Source: Cohnella laeviribosi DSM 21336 (GTDB lineage: Bacteria; Bacillota; Bacilli; Paenibacillales; Paenibacillaceae). From it: a stretch of DNA of 64,000 nt. Below, one piece after another: positions 7,800 to 16,142 of the stretch. Position numbers and translations under genes: made by a program. The notes under the pieces are model-generated. The model did not search any database and was not told where the DNA came from. It saw nothing but the letters and a program-made list of their open reading frames with translations. Position 1 is the stretch's first letter. Each line of letters begins with the position of its first letter. Location of the stretch: assembly GCF_000378425.1 (NCBI RefSeq), contig NZ_KB899809.1, positions 173,559 through 237,558 of the forward strand. The letters are read 5' to 3'.

Positions 7800-9596
7800 T
7801 TTCCCTCGCCTCCCCGACGGATGCCGGAAGCCGGATCGTGACGGTCGTCCCCGCTCCCGGCTCGCTTTCAATGTCCAGGCCGTACGGTTCGCCGTACACC
7901 AGGTTGAGCCTTGCGTGCACGCTGCGCAGCCCGAATCCTTCGCTCTCCTCCGCGCTTTTGAGCAGCGCCTTGAGCTCCGCCAGCCTGGTAGCTTCGATTC
8001 CTTTGCCGTTGTCCTCGATGACCGCCCGAATGTCGCCGCCGTCCGCCATGACCCGCACGGACAAGCGGTTGTCGGTCCGCGCCGGATCCATGCCGTGCAC
8101 GATGTAATTTTCCACGATCGGCTGCAGCGACAGCCGCATGACCGCGGCGGGCATTCGATCTCGTAGGCGAATTTGTTTTTGTAACGGATGCGAAACATCT
8201 CCAAATACAGCCGGCATGCCTCCAGCTCGTGATGCAGCGTGTACTCCCGGTTTTGCTTGACCAAATTCTTGAACAGCATGGACAGGCTGTAAATCATCTC
8301 CGCCGCATCGTTGTCGCCTTGCGAAAACGCGCGCATGCGGATCACCTCGAGCGTATTGTAGAGAAAATGCGGGTTGACCCTCGCCTGCAGCGCCGCCAGT
8401 TCCGCATGCTTCTGCTTGATTTCGGCCCTGTATACCCGGTCGATGTACTGGTTCAGCTCGTCCAGCATCGCGTTGAAGCTTCTGGAGATTTGGCCGAGCT
8501 CGTCTTCATGCGTATCGTCGATGCGGGCTTTCAGATCGCCGTTTTTAATTCGCCGCGTGAACCGGATGATTTCGTTTGTCCGCCTCGCGAAGCTCATAAT
8601 AAACAGCGACGGAATCAGCGTGGCGACGGCGATGCAGATCAGGCAGATCAGGACGATCGTATTGCGGGTTCCCTTATAGGAAGCCGCGATTTCTTCGCGG
8701 GTCGCTTCCCCGATGACCGCGTAGCCCCCTTCGCCGGAGGAAAGCCTGTTCGTGTAAACGCCGTTGGCAAGCTGCCTTCCGTCCAGCGCCGCCGGCTCGC
8801 CGTCCGCGATTTCCAGCTTTTGCCCGTAGCGCGTTCCGGCAGAGTCGTAGAAGACGTTGCCGTTCGCATCCCGGACGACGATGGTCCCCTTCAAATCCGT
8901 CTTGTATCCGGCCAGCGCGTTCGAGATCCGCTCGGAGTCGAAATAGACGAGGAGCTGGCCGATATTTTTGAGCGTCTGCTTGTCGTTGACCGGCACCCGA
9001 ACCGTATAAACGCGGGGATCGGATTGGCCGATCGCCTTGCTCACCCAAACGTTCGGAGCCGTCACGTTCCTCGTCTCCATCGCCATAACGTCGGGAATGT
9101 AGGAACGGGCCGCGTTCGTGGGTACGAGCTTAAACCTTTTGTTGGCGTCAAAGGCGTACAAGACCTGCTTCTCCGAGCTGTACAGCACGATGTTGCGTAT
9201 GTCGGCATCGGAATCCAAGCGATGGAAAAAGTATTCCGTCACGCTCGCAAACTCGCCGCCGTTGCCGGCGGAATAGTGATCCAACTGATATTTGACGTAC
9301 GAATCGTAAGAATGGAGAAGAAAATAGCTGAGGTTGGCCGAGAGCGTATCGCTTCGGTACACGTCGTTCATCATCGCCCGGACGGACTCGTATTTGCCGC
9401 TGATGTACCGGTTGACGCTTTCCATCGCCCGGGCCTGGTTGTCCAACTCCCTTCGAACGGCCGACTGGGCTGCGGTGCGGTACATCAGGTACGAGAAGGT
9501 GATGATGGTCGCGATCGTAATGAGCGAGAACAGAAGAATCAGTTTGAGAAACAGATTGTTTTTGAAATATTTGCGGTAAATCGACCCGATTGCCAT
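7792..9596 (-). pseudogene. YesM-type sensor histidine kinase, frameshifted
   Basis: From ATG 9596 (AAGGAG upstream) the frame encodes an N-terminal membrane helix, an extracellular sensor region of about 250 residues, a second helix near residue 310, a HAMP segment and the phosphoacceptor motif V-N-P-H-F-L-Y-N-T-L near 405. Around 8142-8160 the reading frame is lost. The catalytic part (L-Q-P-I-V-E-N N-box, D-N-G-K-G-I, G-F-G-L-R-S-V-H) continues in another frame, 8217-7792, and ends normally at the regulator start. Compared with YesM relatives a few residues also seem missing at the junction, consistent with a small deletion. Either the kinase is inactivated or the assembly is wrong here. 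Confidence 0.85.
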
Positions 9597-9696
9597 ACTG
9601 CAAGCTCCTTGGGTTAGTCGGTCTATTATTATATCACTATATCACGACTTGTCCCTTGTGCGCCTTCGGATCGAAGCGGATGCCGGAAAGGCAGTC

Positions 9697-9766
9697 AAAA
9701 AAACCGGCGGGCTTAAGCCGCAGTCCCGCGCAGGCATGCGCGGCCGTGGCCGCAGCCGGCCGGTTT
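9697..9766 (-). terminator. Terminator after acetyltransferase gene
   Basis: On the minus strand AAACCGGC (9766-9759) pairs with GCCGGTTT (9708-9701), enclosing GC-rich internal hairpins, and is followed by a T run (seven T at 9703-9697). It ends the ligase/acetyltransferase transcript about 40 bp after the stop. The spacer 9597-9807 otherwise holds only the kinase ribosome site and upstream region. Confidence 0.65.
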
Positions 9767-9807
9767 GACCGAAGGATTTTCTACATGAAGCCTGGGAGCC
9801 CAGGTTC

Positions 9808-10779
9808 TCAAACCCGGGACGAACCCGCGATCGAGCGTTTGATCCGGCTCGCGAGCGCGGCAAGCCGTCCGCCGCCGTACTTGGTGATTCGGATATTCGG
9901 CGCGGGGCGCGCGCCGAAGCTTTGGCAGTGCCGGTCCTCCGGGTCGGGGGTTTTCGTGCGGAAGTCGAAATACCGGACGTTCCGGCAGGCGAAGCGGATC
10001 GCTTCCCGAAGCAGCAGCGCCTTCGCTCCGCTTGTCCGCAGCAGCGGAGCTTCGCCGCTCATCAGCAGATAAGCCGTATCGCAGTCCCAGACGATGTACA
10101 AGACGGCGTGAACTCTCCCCCGCGCATCCTCCGCGAACCACATGCGGCGGCAGCCGCGTCGTTCGCAAATCTCGTCCAGGGCAAGCGCCTGCGCCAGCGT
10201 TGAAGGCGCCGCCTCGTTTGCGCCGATTCGTTGGGCTGCGAGACTATACAACCGCTCCATATCCGGCGCGTCGGAGACCCGGAGCGCCGCCTCCGCCCGG
10301 CCGGCGTCCCGCACGACGCTCTCCCGGAAGCCGCTCTCCACCGTTCGAAAGTCCGGCGACAGCGGCAATACATGCGTGTAGAATACGTCCGCCTTAAAGT
10401 CTTGTTGGGAAAAAGGAGCAACGTACGAATGCTTCCAATGCATCCACGCCGAGAACAGATCGAACGGCGGCAGCTTGCGGATGAGCTCCGCCACCAGCTC
10501 TTTCTCCCGGTCCAGCTTTTCCGCGACGCCGCTCGTTTCGCGCGCGCGCACCCACGCGCCCAGCGTCAGCGAGCCTTGCGGCGGCATGCCGAGACGGCGC
10601 ATGTCCGCCCGCTTCTCGACGACATACGGCAGCGCGGCTTCGATCCGCCCATCCCGCTCCGCAACGACGACGTCCCAATTTTCCTCGCCCGCCGACCAGT
10701 CCAACCACCAGTCCTGCGAAGAAAGCGGAATATCCGCATTCGTCCGGCACAACTCCCGGTATTTGGCCTTTGCATTCAC
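9808..10779 (-). CDS. FemAB/GNAT-like acetyltransferase (BioF2-like domain)
   Basis: The 323-residue protein, from GTG 10779 with a weak AAGGGG site, has the layout of the GNAT/FemAB superfamily group with the Acetyltransf_6 (BioF2-like) domain: an early D-W-W-L-D-W segment, a central acidic beta-alpha region, and near residue 225 the strand-turn R-V-H-A-V-L-Y-I-V-W-D followed by A-Y-L-L-M-S-G. Members move acyl or aminoacyl groups onto lipids, peptidoglycan or polysaccharide precursors; the acceptor here is unknown. The frame is open upstream to 11274, but that part is antisense to the ligase gene and not protein-like. It lies 74 bp after the DNA ligase gene on the same strand; no functional link is known. 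Confidence 0.75.
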   Translation of the reverse strand: MNAKAKYRELCRTNADIPLSSQDWWLDWSAGEENWDVVVAERDGRIEAALPYVVEKRADMRRLGMPPQGSLTLGAWVRARETSGVAEKLDREKELVAELIRKLPPFDLFSAWMHWKHSYVAPFSQQDFKADVFYTHVLPLSPDFRTVESGFRESVVRDAGRAEAALRVSDAPDMERLYSLAAQRIGANEAAPSTLAQALALDEICERRGCRRMWFAEDARGRVHAVLYIVWDCDTAYLLMSGEAPLLRTSGAKALLLREAIRFACRNVRYFDFRTKTPDPEDRHCQSFGARPAPNIRITKYGGGRLAALASRIKRSIAGSSRV

Positions 10780-10853
10780 CCGTTTCCCCTTCTTTCGTCG
10801 GTTTGAGCCTAACGGACGTCTTGCTGCCGGCTTGCTGCAAACTTCCCTCTTGG

Positions 10854-11759
10854 TTACGGACGGTTGCGGAGCAAACGGATTTTCGGATGCCTGAGCAAGC
10901 CTTCGTCGGTCCATTCCCGCCCGGTCACTTCGGCCCGGAACGGCTTCCGCAGCCAGGCGACGTCCGTTCCCTTCAAGCTTTGCGGAAGCTTGGGAAAAGG
11001 CGGCGGATAGGCGGAGCCCTGCTCCAGCCCTGCCAGCCATTCCTTCGCTTTCCCGTCGAGCCCGGACGATACCCTTCCGGCATACTGCCCGTTCACGCTC
11101 ATGACCAGGCTGGAGATTCGGCCTTCCTTGCGCAGGATGCCGACGATATCCGCTTCCACGACGACTGCGGTTTTCACCTTGAACCAATCGCGATGATTTT
11201 TTCCGCTGCGGTACGGCGCGGAGAGCCTTTTGCTGACGACGCCCTCCCAGCCGTTCGCCTGCACCCATTGCCACAATCGCGTCCCGTCTTCAAACAGTTC
11301 GGTCGTAAACAGAGGGGACCGCCAATCCGCCGCTAGCCGTTCGAGTCGCCGGTGCCGCTCGATAAACGGCCTGCCGCGCCAATCTTCTCCTCCGATTTCC
11401 AGCACGTCGAATACGATGTATTGAACCGGCAGCTTGCCGGAACTGTCCCTGCGGTTGGCCATCTTGCCGGCCCGCTGCTGCATCAGTTGAAAGCTCGGGC
11501 GGCCGGTGCGCGGGTCCATGACGACCGCTTCGCCGTCCAGCAGGCAGGATTCGCCGATCCCGGCGAGCGCCCCGGCAATCTCGGGATAGACCTCGTCCAT
11601 CCGCGCCATATGTCTGGAGAACAACCCGACTTGTCCGTTTTGGACGTTTGCGAGCAGCCGGTAGCCGTCCCACTTCAACTGGTGGCCCCATTCCCCGCCC
11701 GCCGGCACCCGCTCCGCCAAGATCGGCGACATCGGCTCGAACGAACGAAGCCGGATCAT
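10854..11759 (-). CDS. ATP-dependent DNA ligase, LigD ligase-domain type
   Basis: A 301-residue stand-alone ATP ligase. The nucleotidyl-transfer motif K-W-D-G-Y-R places the adenylated lysine at residue 29. Further motifs are L-D-G-E-A-V-V (III-like), E-G-V-V-S-K (IV) and D-W-F-K-V-K (V), followed by a C-terminal OB-fold. This is the ligase module of the LigD non-homologous end-joining enzyme. In Bacillus LigD also carries a polymerase module and is paired with Ku; neither is visible here. Upstream codons stay open before ATG 11759, so the start is moderately certain. Likely role: end joining in dormant or germinating spores, by family analogy. Confidence 0.85.
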   Translation of the reverse strand: MIRLRSFEPMSPILAERVPAGGEWGHQLKWDGYRLLANVQNGQVGLFSRHMARMDEVYPEIAGALAGIGESCLLDGEAVVMDPRTGRPSFQLMQQRAGKMANRRDSSGKLPVQYIVFDVLEIGGEDWRGRPFIERHRRLERLAADWRSPLFTTELFEDGTRLWQWVQANGWEGVVSKRLSAPYRSGKNHRDWFKVKTAVVVEADIVGILRKEGRISSLVMSVNGQYAGRVSSGLDGKAKEWLAGLEQGSAYPPPFPKLPQSLKGTDVAWLRKPFRAEVTGREWTDEGLLRHPKIRLLRNRP

Positions 11760-11887
11760 GGTCTTGGCGACCGGGCTCCCTTCGCGCCCCGCATCGCTGC
11801 ACCGCCTTTCATGCGCTTTCGTTTTCCTTCCCGCACTGCATGGAACCTAACCGGCGTCCTAGCCGGCGTCTATGTATATCCTATTGT

Positions 11888-12028
11888 CTATTTATTGACG
11901 AAATGCAGCGGAAACATAAGTTTGGCCTTTGCCCCCGCATACTCAATCTCGTGCGACCATAACTCCGGGCCGTTCGCTATGACGGCGATTCTGTCGATTG
12001 AAAGAAAAGAACGGGCGCTAGACAGCAT
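11888..12028 (-). CDS. Small 46-residue ORF or gene remnant
   Basis: From ATG 12028 the minus strand encodes 46 residues with a protein-like composition in its second half (I-D-R-I-A-V-I-A-N-G-P-E-L-W, then H-E-I-E-Y-A-G-A-K). No good ribosome site is seen, and the promoter region of the secreted protein at 12160 lies on the opposite strand just upstream. It fills most of the 400-bp gap between the ligase and that gene. It may be a real small protein, the tail of a decayed gene, or chance. Not recognised. Confidence 0.3.
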   Translation of the reverse strand: MLSSARSFLSIDRIAVIANGPELWSHEIEYAGAKAKLMFPLHFVNK

Positions 12029-12070
12029 AAGAAAACAATGCCAAATCTTTTCTGTTCCCGCTTTTTGCCC

Positions 12071-12116
12071 TATGATATAGTTTCTATGGCTTGAAGTCCG
12101 AACGATGCGCGTTCGG
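12071..12116 (+). promoter_or_regulatory. Candidate promoter and leader palindrome of the secreted protein gene
   Basis: TATGAT at 12071-12076 can serve as -10; a poor -35 (TTTCTG, 12049-12054) lies 16 bp upstream. At 12098-12116, CCGAACG and CGTTCGG form a perfect 7-bp inverted repeat around a 5-nt loop, about 15-20 bp after the expected start point. It could be an operator or a 5' RNA hairpin. Confidence 0.4.
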
Positions 12117-12159
12117 CTTGCGCCAATGAAGTCTGATACCTGCGGGGAGAAATGCGGCA

Positions 12160-13290
12160 ATGAAAAAGAAATGGCTCACTGTATGCGCTGCCCTTCTGTT
12201 GACAGTAAGCGCCAGTGCGTCAAACGTGTCGGCAGCGGAATCGGCAAAAAAAGTATGGACGCAGTTGGACGAACCTTCTTTTAGCAGCACGGGACATGCC
12301 GTTGCGCCTACGGCAGACGGCGGCTGGGTTTACACCGGCGACAAAGACCGTCAGTTGGTCATTCATAAGCTCCGCAAAAACGGAACCGAAGAGTGGGAAT
12401 ATACGTATTCGCCCGGCCTTTACGCCAAAAAGATCATTCAAACCGCCGACGGCGGTTACTTGGCGGTAGGACAGACGCCTTATCTGACCGATGCGGAAGG
12501 CGTTCAGGCCTTTGCCGTTAAGGTGGACGCCGAAGGTCAAGTGGATTGGCAATATCTTTACGGAGGAAAAGATTTCGACCAGTTCCTATCCGTCGTCCAG
12601 GCGGAGGACGGCTATTGGCTGGCCGGCAGTTTAACGAACGCAAAAGGCAAAGCCGTCTTGATCAAGCTGGATTTAAACGGCGGTTTGATGAAGGAGCTTG
12701 ACGTATCCGCTTATTATAAAAGTATCGCGTCCATGATGGCGACCGCCGATAAAGGGCTCCTGCTGGCCGGTATAGATTACACGAAAGGCTTTGGCAGGTG
12801 GGGCTGGAACACCCTGGTCGTCAAGCTGGATGCGAACGGCAAAAAACAATGGAGCAGATCCATTGAAGGCGAAGTTCTGGCCATGGGCGGCGAACGCGGC
12901 AAAGATATCTTCATTTCCACCCGCACCTGGGACTCGGTTCTCGGTTTATACCGTATGAGCGATAAGGGTACGGTCGTATGGAAAAAAATCGTTCGCCCTG
13001 CCGTGAAGCACTATACGAAAATCAACGGCTACGACCTGATCCCCACCTCGGACGGAGGCGTGATCGTAGTCGGCGATACGGGGCCTCTCAACACGCAGAA
13101 CGCTTATCTCATCAAGTTCGACAAGAATGGGAAAAAAATGTGGGATCAAAGCTACTTCTCGGCAAACTCCTGGATTCTCGGCATTGCCAAGCAAGGCGAG
13201 AACCGATACGCGATTACCGGCCACTGGTACAAACGCGGCATGAACACGATGCCGAAAGCGTATCTCATGGAGCTGCAAATTTCGAAGTGA
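12160..13290 (+). CDS. Secreted repeat protein, beta-propeller-like
   Basis: The 376-residue protein has a classical signal peptide (K-K-K-W, hydrophobic core 6-18, probable cleavage after V-S-A near 27) and no lipobox. The mature part is built of about six repeats of 45-55 residues carrying T-A-D-G-G or T-S-D-G-G turns followed by V-V-G/L-A-V-G and a K-(L/V/F)-D-x-N/E-G segment, as in PQQ/Kelch-like or delta-60 propeller proteins. No catalytic residues are recognised; binding or surface roles are possible. It starts at ATG 12160, after GGGGAG with 10-nt spacing. It is a single-gene unit, convergent with the next gene, with stops 20 bp apart. Confidence 0.8.
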   Translation: MKKKWLTVCAALLLTVSASASNVSAAESAKKVWTQLDEPSFSSTGHAVAPTADGGWVYTGDKDRQLVIHKLRKNGTEEWEYTYSPGLYAKKIIQTADGGYLAVGQTPYLTDAEGVQAFAVKVDAEGQVDWQYLYGGKDFDQFLSVVQAEDGYWLAGSLTNAKGKAVLIKLDLNGGLMKELDVSAYYKSIASMMATADKGLLLAGIDYTKGFGRWGWNTLVVKLDANGKKQWSRSIEGEVLAMGGERGKDIFISTRTWDSVLGLYRMSDKGTVVWKKIVRPAVKHYTKINGYDLIPTSDGGVIVVGDTGPLNTQNAYLIKFDKNGKKMWDQSYFSANSWILGIAKQGENRYAITGHWYKRGMNTMPKAYLMELQISK

Positions 13291-13311
13291 ACCTGCTAGA
13301 TCAGCAACCGA

Positions 13312-13884
13312 TTACGGCCGCCTTTCAAGGGCGGCTTTAATACTAAGCTCAACCTTCTCGTAATGCCGTTCTCCCCGACTGTATCCGTTCAAATCCGGTT
13401 TGATCAGCTTCCGCTCCGCATCGGTGATCGGCCCGCTGATGGATCCCAGCCGTTCCAATTGAAGAGGAAGATTCACGGTGCCGCCCCGTGCCGATTCTCC
13501 TCCTGTTAACACCGTCTTTAGACCGGAACCGGGATGATTCTCCACAAACTGATAATAGAAAAAATCGGAATTTGCGATTTCGCTTTCTTCGCCGAGATAA
13601 GTCAGACCGGCCGATCCTCTCCAGATGGTTTTGCCGGTCTTGACGATCGTATAGTTATGTACGTTCCAGTGCTCGCTTTGTCCGTTCAAGGTAAAAACGT
13701 CAAGCTTCTCCCCATGTTCTATGCGCGGTCCTTGGAACAGCCGGAAAATCGCGATAACATTTGCAACCGCCAAAAACGCACAGCGCGTAATGCCGTAGCC
13801 CCATCGCTTCCCGATGAAAAAAACGGCTGGACGAACATAGAAGAAACTTGAGCCCCGTTGGGAAGTAGATTGGAAGGAGTTCAA
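13312..13884 (-). CDS. Hypothetical single-pass membrane protein
   Basis: Up to 190 residues. A hydrophobic segment near residues 30-50 (Y-G-I-T-R-C-A-F-L-A-V-A-N) is followed by a polar, beta-rich extracellular-type domain containing Y-T-I-V-K-T-G and L-T-Y-L-G-E-E. The only available start upstream of the helix is TTG 13884, with no convincing ribosome site, so the true N-terminus is uncertain and may have been altered by a frameshift. I do not recognise the family. It is minus strand, convergent with the secreted protein at 12160; the GCCGCC/GGCGGC hairpin at 13317-13340 lies in its last codons and may terminate the opposite transcript. Confidence 0.55.
   Translation of the reverse strand: MNSFQSTSQRGSSFFYVRPAVFFIGKRWGYGITRCAFLAVANVIAIFRLFQGPRIEHGEKLDVFTLNGQSEHWNVHNYTIVKTGKTIWRGSAGLTYLGEESEIANSDFFYYQFVENHPGSGLKTVLTGGESARGGTVNLPLQLERLGSISGPITDAERKLIKPDLNGYSRGERHYEKVELSIKAALERRP
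13317..13340 (+). terminator. Probable terminator of the secreted protein gene
   Basis: GCCGCC and GGCGGC flank a short loop, followed on the plus strand by TTTAAT, 27 bp after the stop at 13290. The short T tract makes it a modest terminator. Confidence 0.45.
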
Positions 13885-13980
13885 ACCGAGGTCATTGTCG
13901 CGCTTTTTGTTTCTGCTGTCCCTTCTGCGGCACAGCGTTCGGTCAGAGGGACCGGCCCCGCCTCGGAAACGCCGAGCCGA

Positions 13981-14589
13981 TCAGCCCGGCCGATCCCGTT
14001 CTCCGTCTCCGTATACGAAGCGTTCCAGCCTAGAGATGATTTCGTCGGACAGCGGCTGCGAGTTATCGAAATAGAGAATCGATCCCGGCGGCAGGTTCCA
14101 TTTGACCTCCCGCTTCGCAAGGGAGGATTTGAAGCTGTCCCAGTTATCCAGTTTCCATTGGTCGAGTTTGGACTGCCTCTGCTGAATTCGGCGTTTGTAA
14201 AGCTGTTCGTCCGGCAAATGGACGAAGACGACCTTCACATCGACGTTCTGCGGCGAAGCGCCGATGCGGCCAAGCTCCCGCTCCAGCCAGCTTGGATCCT
14301 CGATTTCTTTCGTAAACGGTCCGATCACCACCGCGTCCGTTCCGACATCCAGATTGTCCAGCGCCGCGTTCATCGTCAGCCGATAGCCCAAATCCCGGCA
14401 CAAAGCCTTGTATTCCGGGGAATCCCGGTCGTCCGGGTCCAGTCCCGCCTGGATCATTAACGCCTCCGCTGCGGGCCGGGACAGCGAATCCATATCCAGC
14501 AGCGCGGCCCGGCGCTTCCCCGCCAGCGCTCTCGCAAGCGTCGTTTTGCCGGCTCCGGCTCCCCCCACGAAAAAGATTAGTTTGCGCAT
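13981..14589 (-). CDS. P-loop ATPase/kinase, zeta-toxin or adenylate-kinase-like
   Basis: The 202-residue protein starts at ATG 14589, chosen because TGGAGG lies 6 bp upstream; the in-frame TTG at 14601 lies within that site. Residues 8-17 form a Walker A loop (G-G-A-G-A-G-K-T-T) directly after a beta strand, and D-M-D-S near 35 follows the second strand as in nucleoside-kinase-like P-loop proteins. V-V-I-G-P-F-T-K and V-V-F-V-H-L-P are later core strands, and R-I-Q-Q-R resembles a lid. This fits an AAA_33/zeta-type small-molecule or nucleotide kinase. Substrate unknown. No antitoxin-like partner is adjacent, so a toxin role is not supported. Confidence 0.7.
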   Translation of the reverse strand: MRKLIFFVGGAGAGKTTLARALAGKRRAALLDMDSLSRPAAEALMIQAGLDPDDRDSPEYKALCRDLGYRLTMNAALDNLDVGTDAVVIGPFTKEIEDPSWLERELGRIGASPQNVDVKVVFVHLPDEQLYKRRIQQRQSKLDQWKLDNWDSFKSSLAKREVKWNLPPGSILYFDNSQPLSDEIISRLERFVYGDGERDRPG

Positions 14590-14715
14590 CCTAACCTCCA
14601 AACGAAGTCGATCAACGGTTTATCCTCGGGCGAAGACACTGCAATTGTAACACATATCCTTGCGAATCGCCGGACATATTCGGTACAGAACGGCCGCAGC
14701 CAAGCCGCTTACGCC

Positions 14716-14873
14716 TTCGAGGCCGCGCTGGAGGCTGCATTCGAAACCGCGTTCGAGGCTGCATTCGAAACCGCGTTCGAGGACACATTCAAGGTCGCAT
14801 TCGAACTGTATCGAACCCGCTTTCGAAGACACATTCAAGGTCGCATTCGAGGTTGCTTAAAGGCCGCCTTCGA
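14716..14873. repeat. 12-bp-period tandem array with TTCGA core
   Basis: TTCGA (or TTCAA) recurs every 12 bp at 14716, 14740, 14752, 14764, 14776, 14788 and 14800, then after a 2-bp slip at 14822, 14834 and 14846, with a last copy at 14869. Larger duplications are nested inside: 14731-14754 is repeated exactly at 14755-14778, and 14779-14804 recurs at 14825-14850 with one change. Both strands remain open over parts of it, giving R-S-R-L-H-S-K-P-like or L-E-R-G-F-E-C-S-like repeats, but neither has a convincing start. It lies upstream of the P-loop gene. Confidence 0.8.
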
Positions 14874-14879
14874 AGCTGC

Positions 14880-15150
14880 GCGATTCAGCAAAGGCACGAC
14901 GTTTGGAACCAACGGACCGTCATTCCGCTTTTTCGTCAAAAAACGGCTAAAAACCAGACGACCCGGACACGAGAGCCGTTATTCCCCCCATACAAGCGTC
15001 ATTTTGGACGATCAGACGGAAATAACGGATCCTGAGTCCTCGAAAAAGCAATTTTGGCTTAAAAAAGGAATATAACGGATTCCCTGTCCATTTGACCATT
15101 CGCCGCAGCCGACGAAACGCAGCAGACGAAGCGCGACCGAAGCTTCGCGT
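14880..15150. repeat. Noncoding spacer with dispersed CGGA...GTCC motifs
   Basis: No gene is visible here. The spacer carries several copies of a loose motif resembling ATAACGGATCCTGAGTCC and TATAACGGATTCCCTGTCC, some inverted (GGACCGTCATTCCGC). Related copies occur at 31290-31480 (for example ATAGCGGAACGTATGTCC). The recurrence in unrelated spacers suggests a dispersed intergenic repeat family. Confidence 0.5.
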
Positions 15151-16044
15151 TTATAACTGCCTACCGATCGAAATCCGGCCGCCGTCTTCCAGCACTTCGA
15201 GGAAAATGGGACGCTCGTGCGGCGTCTTGTTCGGCGTATGAATCGTCAGCATCAGCTTGCCCTGGAACGTGCGGAACACCATGCCGTGCCCGCCGTCGTT
15301 CTGATACAGCGCCTTCTCCTCGTGTTTCCACGGGCCGGTGATCCGGCCGGATTCGGACTTTGCGATGCCCAGCGCATACGTATTGTCGATAAACCCCGCC
15401 CACAGCATGTGCAGATCGCCGGACGAAGCGCGGAACACATACGGCCCGTCGGTTACGTAATTGACTTGGTCCGGATAACGCGGCGACAGATAGGGCGTCG
15501 TCCAAGGCGCCTCGGATGCGCGGAACAGCAGGACCGGTTCCGAAACGGCCCGCTTCAAATCGGCGCTAAGGCGGATGGCGCACACTTCCCCGTCCCCGAC
15601 CTGCTGCCATTCGTGGCAAAAGACCATCCACGGCTGCCCTTCTTCGTCGACAAACAAGCTGCCGTCGAGCGAGCTCCAGCTTTCCGGGGTGACCGGTCCG
15701 TCGCTGTACGGCTCGAACGGCCCGAGCAGGCGGTCCGCGGCAAGGACCGCCGTACCGAGAAGGCCGTTGTCCTTTCTTCTGAACGTGGCGAACATATAAT
15801 ATCGGCCCTGATAGAAGTAGACTTCGGGCGCCCAGAAGTTCGTGTCCGAGAAGAAATCCTCTTTCGGGCGAAACACGGGGAAAGGGCCGTGCCAGCGCTG
15901 CAGGTCGTCGCTCACGTAGGCGTCGAACCCCGTCCCTTTGCCCCAAATATTGGAATCGGTGCTGCCAAACAAATAATACTTGCCTTCCTCCGCCACGGGG
16001 AAGACGAACGGGTCCCGAATTTGCACATCTTTACTGAAGAGCAT
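15151..16044 (-). CDS. GH43-family glycoside hydrolase
   Basis: A 297-residue five-bladed beta-propeller enzyme. I-R-D-P-F-V-F at residues 8-14 carries the catalytic base Asp, S-S-L-D-G-S-L-F-V-D near 130 the pKa-modulating Asp, and D-G-P-Y-V-F-R near 210 the region of the general acid Glu. The start at ATG 16044 follows AGGAGG with ideal spacing; the frame stays open further upstream but is antisense-like. No signal peptide, so it is cytoplasmic. GH43 enzymes release arabinose, xylose or galactose from plant-derived oligosaccharides. It is the last gene of the second sugar-uptake unit, 98 bp after the MGH1-like gene. Confidence 0.88.
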   Translation of the reverse strand: MLFSKDVQIRDPFVFPVAEEGKYYLFGSTDSNIWGKGTGFDAYVSDDLQRWHGPFPVFRPKEDFFSDTNFWAPEVYFYQGRYYMFATFRRKDNGLLGTAVLAADRLLGPFEPYSDGPVTPESWSSLDGSLFVDEEGQPWMVFCHEWQQVGDGEVCAIRLSADLKRAVSEPVLLFRASEAPWTTPYLSPRYPDQVNYVTDGPYVFRASSGDLHMLWAGFIDNTYALGIAKSESGRITGPWKHEEKALYQNDGGHGMVFRTFQGKLMLTIHTPNKTPHERPIFLEVLEDGGRISIGRQL

Positions 16045-16142
16045 GCCAAGCTCCCTCCTGTTCCCTTCTTTTGCTTTCCGGCATCGTGAGCTCTCCGCCG
16101 GTTTGCGGCTCCTCTCGATTTCTCCCGCATCCTCACGCTTCT

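Noticed and set aside
10780..11274. N-terminal extension of the acetyltransferase frame
   Set aside because: It lies within the ligase gene on the same strand in another frame and gives an Arg-rich, non-protein-like sequence.
13981..14589. Zeta-toxin of a toxin-antitoxin pair
   Set aside because: The P-loop fold is compatible but no antitoxin gene is adjacent and the upstream gene is an unrelated membrane protein.
14620..14860. Short reading frames on both strands over the 12-bp array
   Set aside because: Periodic low-complexity translations are a by-product of the DNA repeat; no good starts.
14716..14873. CRISPR-like regular repeats
   Set aside because: The period is 12 bp with no unique spacers and no cas genes nearby; it is a simple tandem array.
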